A stretch of 50,139 nucleotides of DNA from Nephromyces sp. MM_2019 (Eukaryota; Apicomplexa; Aconoidasida; Nephromycida): the NCBI GenBank assembly GCA_015657535.1, contig JADHZB010001694.1, forward strand, positions 5,826 to 55,964, given 5' to 3'. The translations under genes and the position numbers were made by a program. Of the stretch, positions 34,001 to 44,138 are shown piece after piece. Position 1 is the first letter of the stretch. The number at the start of each line of letters is the position of its first letter. The notes under the pieces were generated by a model. The model saw only the letters and a program-made list of their open reading frames with translations. It ran no database searches and had not been told where the DNA came from.

Positions 34001-36767
34001 AAGAGAGGATTATTCCTGTCCCGAAAAAGATAATCAAAGAAAAGATTCTTGAGGTGCCTGAGGTCAACTATCTGAATGTAAGCATGATGGTGCACTAGGC
34101 ATTTGGCCAGTAGTAAAGGAGAATCACTAGCTTTTTATCACATATAACGTTAGTGAACTAACTTAGAGTAGTCCGCTATACTAGGCAGTGAAAAAATGTA
34201 TGATTTGACGAGCTGAAAGGCAAGGCTAGTATCATCATCAAATATTCGTATAATAAAGCATAGAACCTAGACTCTACGTATTTGCCTTGATATTCTTTCT
34301 TGTCTTAGCCCTTGTCAAACCTCTTCCTCCACATCCCTTCTTAATAAGCTATTCTACCAGTTCACGGACATACCTCACACAATTTTTGGACGTGCGCTGC
34401 GTTGCTTTAGGTTGTCCCGGAACCGATTCCTCACGAGCAAATGACCGTAGACGAACCTGAACCAACTGAGGAGACTTACAGACCATCCCCGGATTTTGAG
34501 CCAGAAAAAGTTGTGGAAGTCCCCCACATCGAAGTTAGCAGCTTGGCACTATAGGATACATATGGGGAGTTGCATGATGCTAGCTGTATCTGATCATAAT
34601 TGAATGCTGTGGGTGTAATGGTTTTGTGTTAACCCTTAAGCATATGCGCATCAACTAGGTCCATTAGCATTTGAATGTCGTACGGACGCACGTGGTTTCG
34701 ACAGCTTGTAGGAAATATATCAGGCCGTGGATTCAGCCGTCAAACGGCGTTAAAACGTGTTTCTTGCATCTTAAAGATAAGAAAACCGAGAGAGCACTTT
34801 TGTATTTTATAATTAAATGTGCCAAATAATCATGATATTGTTGGTACGTAATTTGAATATTAGCTATCCTGTATTTCCCCATCGTAGACGCTAAATGCCT
34901 TTGGATGAGTCTAGTCTACACATACCTCATCTTTCGTTTGATATTTTTCAGCATAGCTATAGGAACGTGATGACTCCTCAGTATCGTCATATCCCTAAGC
35001 CTGTGGAAGTCCCAATGACTCACTACCGTCCTATTCCAGTTGAGAAGCTGGTGGACAGAAACGTTCCGGTCCCTGTTGAACTACAGATAGTGCAAGAGTA
35101 TCTATGTCCTAAGATAGAGCCGAGGTGAGGAATTTATCTGCAATATGGCAATAATGCACCTTCGTAGGCGAGATCCAGCTACCGCTCAATCTAGCAAGAC
35201 CGCATAGAAACTGGGGCAGGGGTTTTCAACGCTTTTTAAAAATCTTTTAGTCCCATTTTTTGCATGTTAGGGCTAGCTTCGCCTTGTGCCTGTCAACTCT
35301 TTTCATTCATTTCTTGTTATCTAACGAGAATGCCACCATATACACATGGTAACCACCCCTCTTGTTCGTTCACATTGTGTCAAAATGTTTCGTGAATCTA
35401 TTACGCGCAAGCTTACCCTCCGTTGTATGTTTCATAATTACCTTTACATGCATGGTAGCGCAGCATCTATCATCTGACTTTGACTTATCCTTAATGTATG
35501 CGTGCTACGCCCTATCCGCTACCTTTGCTTTATCGTGTTTCCGTTCTTTTGCATTCCTCCAAAACAATGCTGTTGCCACATTTTCCTTATAGAAGTCTCA
35601 AAAATTCCCTCATTAACGAATGCTAATGTATTTAAGCTTCCGAATGTTGGCTTGTTTTTAGATATAAGGAAGTACCTGTTCCAGTGCATGTTCAGCGCAC
35701 CATAGAGCACCCTATTCCAAAGGAAGCTATGGAAAATCCTCAGCTGCTCCCGTTGTACTATCATGCATCGGAGAGTCAAGGAATGGGCCTATGTGACCCT
35801 GGTGGAACCTGCTACCCATGCTTCCCTTTTTGCGGGAATAAGGGCCCTGCAACGGTGCAGGTACTTGCCGTAGGAGCTAGAGAAGATTGAGGGTACATCG
35901 GTGTTGATAATATTTTTTGTGTATAGATGTGAGGAAGTCTGAATATCTGCGTAGCATGCCGTAGTATCAGTGGGCGAGCATATGCATGTTTGGGAATGCA
36001 TTCTTTATTTATTTGCTGTGCATGAGAGTACATGATGCGTAGCTGGAGAGATCTCAACATGTGTCAATTGGTTTTTAAACAAATTGAGTAATAGCTTTTC
36101 CTAAGTGCCCCCCTTTTTGAGTCAACCTGAAATAAGGTCGTCTCATGTTTTTGAGGACAGTTTTACCCTTCATGGCAAGCATCAAGTTTTTTGTGGCTCC
36201 ATCACAATTTCACCCTAATTGATTCCGCTTTCATTCAACCATCTTGCCATGCATGTAGTGCCCAAAGGTTTGGTATTGGCGTGCGCGCCAATTCATGCAG
36301 TTCAGCAAATTCTCCGCTTCTTGGTATACAAGGGTTGCACTTTGCTGTGGATGGGATTCACGCGTACACACGCGCATAGCATGCCATTTCCGTAGAGATC
36401 TCCATGCCAATCCTAAATATACGCACAATATTACAATTGAAATTTGTAGGCTCCTGGTAGAGGAGGCAACACGGTGGAGGTTATGGCTCAGCAGGGCTTC
36501 CCTGTCATGCATCCTGGTGCGGCTCCTCCACAGCAGCAGCCATATAACTTCAATGCGGGACAGCCGCATTCAACACGCAGCATCCACGGGGACACACACT
36601 CTGTGGTTTCAAGCAGCCATGGCAGATATCAGCAGTCGCTCGCCCAGGCTAGCCAGCATGATTCTGCTCATACTGGAGGGGGAATAATTCCTGGTAATCC
36701 GATGGTGCAAGTAGCTATCAACCCACGCGCAGGCAACCAACCAACCACAGTCCAGATCGTTAAATAA
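31009..36767 (+). CDS. Alveolin B (IMC family protein), 7 exons, 436 aa
   Basis: This is a second inner membrane complex filament protein. Exons: 31009-31143, 33229-33438, 33925-34077, 34411-34533, 34952-35124, 35662-35860, 36450-36767; frames join cleanly, all phase 0 except phase 2 after exon 5. It starts MLNNCLSSCC in an AAAATG context, again a likely palmitoylated N-terminus. Residues 46-166 are near-perfect alveolin repeats (EKIVEVPQ, EKIIHVPKPVIQQ, EKIVEVPQYVYQEKIIEVPK, VQERIIPVPKK). Exon 4 is acidic and Pro-rich. Exons 5-6 carry IPKPVEVP, RNVPVPVEL and KEVPVPVHVQRTIEHPIP. A Cys-rich block follows (LCDPGGTCYPCFPFCG), and the tail is Gln/Ser/His-rich and probably disordered. Intron 1 (2.1 kb) is long enough to hide another exon, and the donor of exon 4 (GAA|GTTAGC) is weak, so those two points are less sure. 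Confidence 0.93.
31144..33228 (+). other. Intron 1 of alveolin B (2.1 kb)
   Basis: The donor is ATTCAA|GTAAGAG and the acceptor TTAATTAG|GAAAAA. A perfect-looking donor (CTGCAA|GTAAGTATG) lies near 31588, but the segments upstream of it bounded by AG (43 or 58 bases) would break the phase-0 frame, so I did not call an exon there. Confidence 0.6.
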
Positions 36768-39700
36768 GATCTCCTGGTGTGCTAGGCATCATCATATGAA
36801 AAGCGTCCCTATTGCACTTTTGTTCCCTACGATCACTGCATTATGGTACTTGTTATCATGCAGTAGCATATGGCGCGTATGCAGAGATTAAACCTGGATT
36901 TAATATTCCCCTATACCGTAACGAAAAAAATCAGGCATTAACACCTCATCACACCTAAAAATAACACGAAGTTATGCATTTACGCATGCATCTCACAGGA
37001 TAACATAATGCTTATACGTCAAACACATCAGACGTTAAAGATTCTTAAATTTTTAAAAAATAAAATCTTCTGTGCGAGTAAAGCTGGCACACTTGTACGA
37101 ATCCATTGGGTGCCGAAAGACATAATGACTGCTTTGAAAATCCAAAAATACTAGTGAGGAGGTTGCTTGGTATGCTGGCTGGGGCATCAAATTCGGTCTT
37201 CTCATATTATTGTCCGCATCAGAACTGGCGTCACGATAACGCCAAACTAGAAGCTAGATGATTCGCACGAATGCTTAAATTGAACTGCATGATGCTAGGA
37301 GGTAGGCTGTCGAGAAAAGCATGCGGAAGAACACGTATTGTATATCTTAGTCAGCAAGATTTACACAGAGCTCAAAATCTAGTTTACTAAGCAAAATAGC
37401 ACTTTTCCGGACTGCATGATATTAATAAAGGAAAGGTATCCAGGTTGTTTCTACCCACGGCTTCATCATCTGGCACTAAAATATGAATACCAGCCAGCTT
37501 AAATGTTTAAGATGGGCCGTGCACCCCTCTAACTTGCCCCCAGAGATACAAAAAAGTGCAATAGCTGATACTTGCCGGTAATCATAAAATGAAAAGAGCT
37601 CAATATAATTCTAAAAGCAAGTATGTGTACACGCAGCTGAACTATGGCTAGAGTCGTGGTTTTAGACCCACGCCATAGGCGAAATAAGGCGTGAAATACT
37701 AGCCCCATATTATAAGCCAACCCACTTTGGCTGAATCGCACTTCTGATTTGAAAACGATACACCCATGTACATTTTTTTCAGAGATCCTTAGCAGTGCAT
37801 GAAAAGTTATAGGCAAAACTTTAAGCTGGCAGCGTGTGATATGTAAAATTCCCTAAGGAAAATGGGAGCAAGACACGCTCACGTGTCATCTCTCCCATTT
37901 TCTGAAGAATACTACTTGGGAAGCAGCTGTATTGACGAACATACAGAGAAGAGCCAACATGGGAAGCTGCTACAAACATGGTGCTTGCATGCTTCTAAGG
38001 AAAGCCTAACGATGCTACATGTGCTCGCGCTCTATGCTCGACTGCCATATGAAGCTCGTAGTATCAACCTCATATGAGCTGCACCCCCCTATCCACACAA
38101 TCACTAGCCATCTTCATAGTTGCTCAGTGAGAAAAGCACATGCCATGTAATTACTAGGGATCGTATGTGCTCATCCAAGTTGCCAGTGCAGCTAATAGAG
38201 TCTGCACTACCTCATTCATGCGGAGAATAGAAGTAATCGTAGCGGTCAGTTATAAGCATGAGAGTGGCTTATCGGGGTTCTGCGTCTACAGGAGACGCGA
38301 CTTCATCCTGCGACTATTGGTAGTACAGGCGCATTCTGCATTTACGTATATTTTTGTAAGCCTCTTTACCATTAACCCTATCCACGCGTACAATGTGCCT
38401 AAAGCGCGCAAGCAGGCACAAACAATGGGATTCAACGCCAAATACTAAAAAAGTGTTCACACCTTCGCCTTTTTCTGCTAGAGTCAATATCTAAGGGCCT
38501 GATGAACCTTTGGCGGGCGTGAGTCAGGTATGCACGATTACATCTATAGAGCAATGAGGATATTACGCCGGCGTATCCTATTACGCACTACAAACTTATT
38601 TGTTGCTTTCAGCAATTTCGAACGTTCGCGACGGGGCTTCGCTATTTATCTATCAAGCATTCCTCCTTTCAGTGTCCCCCTATTTTCCGAAATTCCATTA
38701 CTATGTCCGGAATACCGACATAAGTTACATACCTGAAGTGGATGGAAGCGGCTATATTACCGTTTATCCTGCCCAATTGTAATCTAAGGTATTCGAACCC
38801 CCCAATATGTATTACATCTGTCGCCACTTCGCTTTGGAAACGTAGACCACTGGGACCAACTAGATAACTTGCCTTATCTCCTAAATGTATACACTTATCG
38901 TTTGCAAGAGTTCTCGCAGGCATCTTGTGGTGCGCTCCTTCACTGTAACACCCCAGGTGCACATGCAGGTATAGCCTGAGCGCTACAAAATCCTTAGGTA
39001 TCCTAATGTATGGGTTTTCAATGACCTATTAAGGGGTGGAATCGGCAATTTTATACAGGGATGTAGCCCTGCTTCACTCTGGGTTACTTCTTTCACCAAC
39101 CGTATCATAAGTCTGATGTGTGCCACATACTACCTTAAAAAAGAATCTTCGCAATGCTGCTGCCAGGCGCATCGTAAAGCGGCGCGAAACTGTGACGCCT
39201 CCGCTGCACCTACGCTACCCGTAGCTGCCCTCTTGCGCCAAGCTGTGCGCGGCAACAAGCGAAATTTTCGATATCCCAGTCTTACGGCCGATCCTTTCCG
39301 TCGTAGCTTACCAGTACTTATCTACACGCAAAGGGAAACAGAACCTCGCGTATGTGCTACATATCCAGCACGCGCTGCGTCAGGTATGCAATGCATAGGT
39401 TACGGGTGTGAAGTTCGCTGTAGTCCTCGAATGGTATCCTCCTTAAAAAAGAAGACGGTGTGGCAACATCGAACACGTGTTAGCAGGCCCCGTAGCGCCG
39501 AACGGCAAGTGCGACACCCCTCCAAGAATTATCTTAATATTCTCCTCCCTCCCCCGCGAATCGGCGTCGAGACAAGTCCCTCTCTATTTTCAGCAAGCTA
39601 TGCGGAGCTCATAGTGCTTGTTGGTGTGTTCTCCAAATGACGTACAAGTGCAGGGGTAGAAACGATATTACCTTGAGAAACCGGCTATAAAAAAGTGGGT

Positions 39701-41099
39701 TACTGCATAGTGTTTGTAATTTTCCAAAGGTGCAAGTGTGGGTATTTCTTTAAGTAAGTTGACTTGATTCTTGTTGCATATGCGCTGAAATTGGCAGTGC
39801 CTTGGTCTGTTGTGATCGGTGCTCGCCTTAAATTTAGTGGCTTGAACGGGGACAGGGTGTGGGAGCTTTTGTTTTCATGCAAGCGGAGGTGCGAGTGGTT
39901 TTTGGGTGGGGTTGAGTTTAGTTGCTCCAGTGAATGTGGGAAATTTAGTATTAAGTCATATGTTGAGATGCCAAACAGGGGGGAAATGCACTGCATTTAC
40001 TGGATTTTTGGCGCAGAGGTGATTTGTGCCAGATGAAGTCTTTTTTGTAGTTTGTGGAGTGCTTTTATGAAGAGGAAACACTCAAAGGGATCGTCGTGGT
40101 TAGGGTACATATATGGAGTTTGAGTGTGCGATTTAATATTTACGGAACTGATTCTGTAGGTGAGCTTTTTGGCGCGTGTTGTGAAAAGAATACTCAGCGT
40201 CTAGGTTATTGCTTTTGAGCACTTTCGTAGCTGTCACCCTATTGGGTGAGGGGAGTAGTTCTTAGAGGCATACGTAAAACACAACCTTGTTAGTATAGCA
40301 AGCAGCTGTTTGTAAGATGGCGAAGGAGGTATGGAGGTGAATATTTCTTCCTGTAAGCCTAGGGGGTAGATTTCTCGAACTGTCATTCATTCTTGCTTCT
40401 TGGGTTTTTCGGGCCGAAGTCAACGTTTCGGTGTTTGAGATGTTGCTTCCTTTTTTTTCGCGTTCACATATATTGTGGATATATTTGATGGTACGAAAGA
40501 GATCACGTGTTATTTGTTCGTGGTTTGTTGCAATTGTGTAATCTGTTTAATTTAAGCGCTTTTTTTGATGTTATATACACAGTGATGCTGGTTATCTCCA
40601 CCGTAGGTACCCAGCTTTTTTCTTCTAACGTGCTGTACTTGTTAGGCTGTTGCCCAATAAGTTATGAATGATATGATATGACAGGTCTTGCCTGCAATGC
40701 TTGTGATGTCTGTCCGATGTCTCCAGCATCAAAGTCTTTAAATGTCTACCCTTATGGTGGATATGTCACAGCATGCCAGTGTGTTGTGGCTAAGCGTTGT
40801 CACGCCTTTGTAATCACTTATCAAAAACTAAAGAAACTGGTTTTAAATATAAATTTCTATCATTTTCCGGTCTCACTTTTTTGTCGATATCTTTTATGTT
40901 CTGGAGTTAAGTTTTGTGCCTTGTGGGTTCATAGCTTTCTTGTTTGCAATGATAATGTGATGTTAAACTTGCCGATTATCCAGTCACAAACATCCTTCTT
41001 TTGCTTTCTTTTCAGATTTTTTTCTAGAAAGTCCACTTGATTTGTGTAGGTGATTAAGTCTCTTTCTTATTGGTGTTGAATCTCATTCCTTTATCGAAA
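36768..41099. other. Intergenic region between alveolins B and C, no gene supported
   Basis: This 4.3 kb holds the 3' flank of alveolin B and the 5' flank of gene C. The longest frame, plus 39116-39640 (174 codons), is visibly richer in G and C than its surroundings but has no motif, no splice context and a mixed, arginine/cysteine-heavy composition. I see no repeats or RNA genes. Confidence 0.5.
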
Positions 41100-44000
41100 A
41101 TGGCTGCTGCGACACAAAGTGTTCACACGTATTCAAATGGATATCCTCTATCCAATGGAGGTTCTGAGGGCTACAACCGTTACAGCGGTGGGCACCCAGG
41201 CTACTACCCCACTCAACTCTTATCAGAGGTTAACTTTAATGGACCTGCGTGATCGTTATGTTGTGTATATATACGGTGGGGTGGTAAGATATCGTGTGTA
41301 TAGGGAATGGCTGTATACTTGTTGATTGAGCGTTGAATGGTTTGAGTAGCCATTTGTTATTAAAATGGTGTGCTTTATGTATGCGTGGTTTTGGAATATG
41401 CTTCTGTTTATATATGTGGTTATGAACATGTGTGTACATCTCTATTTACATGTATTTGTGTATTTCATGGTAATTAAATCCAGCGTTTGTGCTTTATAAA
41501 CGTTAATCATGCTCATTTGTATAGGCTGTTTCCCTCACTTCGTTGCCAACTTGTTTATTTGTGATACATGGTCTATTTGATTTTACTATGATATTTTAAA
41601 TACTGCCTTTCAGTTACCATCGAACCACGGCTACCCAAGCGTTCAACAGAGACCATCTGTTGAGCTCCCAGTTGCTGGTGATAGATATATGGAGACTCTG
41701 CCCGACGGCACCCATGTGTATCAGCGTGAGGTGGGTATTTCATTTTTATCTATTTTTCTGAGCTTCCAAGATGGAAGTTTTATAGGTGGTAGATGTCATT
41801 TCCTGCAGTATTTAGGCTTGAGATTTATAATATTAACTGTAGGGGTAATGATTTCATCTTCTATTTTATTGTTTATAATTTTTTCTGCAGGTACTGGTTG
41901 ACAGGGTAGTCAAGGTCCCCAGGACTGAGGTTAAGCATACCTATAGGTATATTGACTTCTATGATGCTCCGGTTGTTTATCCCAGACAGATTGAGGATAG
42001 ACGTAAGCTTACAAGGTCAGTATAGAGGTCTTAGCTGAAGTGCTGCCCGTATTTTTTTGTAGAGGCCATATTTGTGGTTTATCTACGTTAGTCACGTATT
42101 CATGAAATATGTTATAGTCTCTCTAATTGATTCCCTAGTATGATTTGCATTTCCTTCAGTGTGGCGCAGTAATTGCTATTTTCAAGTTTTTTATCTGTTC
42201 TATTGCCACATACACGCGATTTATCATTCGATTGCATTAGATACTAGTTAATGCGTAGCATTGGATATATTTAACTTCAGGAATGTCCCAGTCCCAGTCG
42301 ATGTGACGACTACATTGAAGTACTTGATGCCTCAATTGAAGCCCAAGTATGAGTTGTGAAGGGAGTTTATTTTCTAACATGTTTTTATTAAGACATTTGG
42401 ATACTTTGTTTTTATTTCATGGAAAGTGGCAGTTTGGGTTTTATATTTTGCGCGGTAAATATTTTTTGCAGATATGTTTGCATAGGTGCAGTACGTGCTG
42501 AGTACCTTAAATGCGCTTCGTGTGCATACATATATATTAGCTATGAGCTTGGTGTATGCTTGCAAACCTATCAATTTGATCTTTGTTATGTCTACCCAAC
42601 ATAATTAAGTTTAGCATTGTTCGCAGGGAGCTCTGTGTCAATGTTTTCATTCAACCTATTTGAGTATTTGTTTCGGCAAGTAGCTGCGAATGAGTATGCT
42701 TAAGTTGATACAAGATAGGATGAGCTGAGTATAACTATATCTGTATAGTTGATTATTCGATAAAGTTTCTTTGTGTTTGATTAAGCTTGATTAAGCCTTA
42801 CACTCGATAAATTTCAATTTCACGCATTCGTCCAATTGCGTTGCTGACCTTATCGATGATTAGTCCAGGTATCTTGCTTTAAAATATGCTCCAGTTAAAG
42901 TGTTCATAATCCGGTGAAACTTTCCGCGTAAACTGTCAAGATTTCTTGTAGGTAGTGTCAAATGTTGGTTAATGTACGCAGCGGTTTAACCGAATTATCA
43001 TCCGCATTCGCTTATACTCTTCCCGACTGCTTCCCACTGATTTTTACGTGAGTTTAAGTAATGACTTACTTGATTTTCTAGGTACAACGAAGGAAAGGTA
43101 ATCTGCTATGCACCTCGCTACATTGAAGTTGCTGTACCCGTGAACGTCGTGCAAGTAGACGAGTTCTATAGCACTATGATTCCAGGGCCCCCTTCAAAGG
43201 ATGTTAAGATGCCCGAATTTAGTAAGTTTTGTTTAATGATGTACATGTAAGAATGTGTAAAGAGATTCACAATTTGGGGTGGTATGCGTAGGTTGGTGTG
43301 TATGGGATGGCGAATTTCATTGCAGTAGAGTGTGCATAGGGTGGTTTGTTCATATATTACAGTTCTCGTATCTGAATATTGAATGTTCATTGATGAATTG
43401 TCTCTGTTCTCCTTTTTTTCTTCTACAGCCAACGGAGTTGACCCGAAGGAGATCTTTCAGCAGTTCCTTGAAGTGCTCAATAAGAAGCCTCGTGCAGCTG
43501 CTTCTTCTGAGGATCCAGCTCAGTCCCTCAGCTATGCTACGGAGGGTGATCGCCGATTATACGAAGTGCAGCAGCCTCCTACCGCATTGTTGACTGATAG
43601 CTTGCAAAATCAGCACGTCGTGACTAATGTGGCAGACTATGCGCCGGAAATGGGTAATCATTACATCAACGATCAGGTTGAAGATCTGACCCCTGCTGGG
43701 CGGGTCGAGGAACTTCCTGAGGAATTACTCCCTGTAGAGACGCCGGGGATTGAGAAGGAAGAGGTCCCCCCAATGGATGTCGATGTTGTTGACGATTTTG
43801 ACGAGATGGCTTTGAACACGCCAGCATACGCTGAAGAATCGGGAGATTATACTGATGCTTGTCTAGAGTATCAAGCAGATGAAGCCGAAGAATACAATGA
43901 AGAAGCTGGAAATTACGCTGATGCTGCCCAGGAGTATGCTGAAGAAGTAGCAGAGGAGTACGATGAAGTAATGGAGTACAATGAGGAAGTAGCAGAAGAG

Positions 44001-44138
44001 AACAACGAAGAAGCTGAAAAGGAATATAACGAAGAAGTAGCAGAAGAGTACAATGAAGTAGCAGAGGATAATGCTGAGGAATCTGCAAAGTTTGCGACGC
44101 AATACAATAAGGGAAATGCTACAGAAGTAGCAGCTTAA
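41100..44138 (+). CDS. Alveolin-like protein C with Glu/Tyr/Asn repeat tail, 6 exons, 428 aa
   Basis: Exons: 41100-41228, 41614-41730, 41891-42015, 42281-42346, 43082-43221, 43429-44138, all with GT-AG sites and consistent frame. Start context is AAAATGGC. The N-terminus (residues 1-60) is Gly/Tyr/Ser-rich and, unlike A and B, has no cysteine cluster. Residues 80-190 hold a short divergent Val-Pro core: VLVDRVVKVPRTEVKHTYRY, RNVPVPVDVTTTLKYLMPQL, RYIEVAVPVNVVQVDEFY. It lacks the regular EKIVEVP repeats but has the VPVPV blocks and the same phase-2 intron after Lys/Arg as A and B. Residues 317-418 are an acidic repeat (EEYNEEVA-like). I infer a subpellicular network or IMC-associated role from the core and the neighbours. 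The family call is less certain than for A and B. Confidence 0.82.
43800..44105 (+). repeat. Coding repeat, Glu-Glu-Tyr-Asn-Glu-Glu-Val-Ala type
   Basis: The last exon of gene C encodes about ten imperfect units of 6-10 residues such as EEYNEEAG, EEVAEEYDEV and EKEYNEEVAEEYNEV. The DNA units share GAAGAAGTAGCAGA and TACAATGA. Glu with regularly placed Tyr and Asn and no Pro suggests a charged helical or extended tail. Confidence 0.85.

Noticed and set aside
38780..38820. Minus-strand GGTTCGAATACC resembling a tRNA T-loop
   Set aside because: The flanking bases do not form a T-stem, and no anticodon or D-arm is found at the right distance, so it is a chance match.
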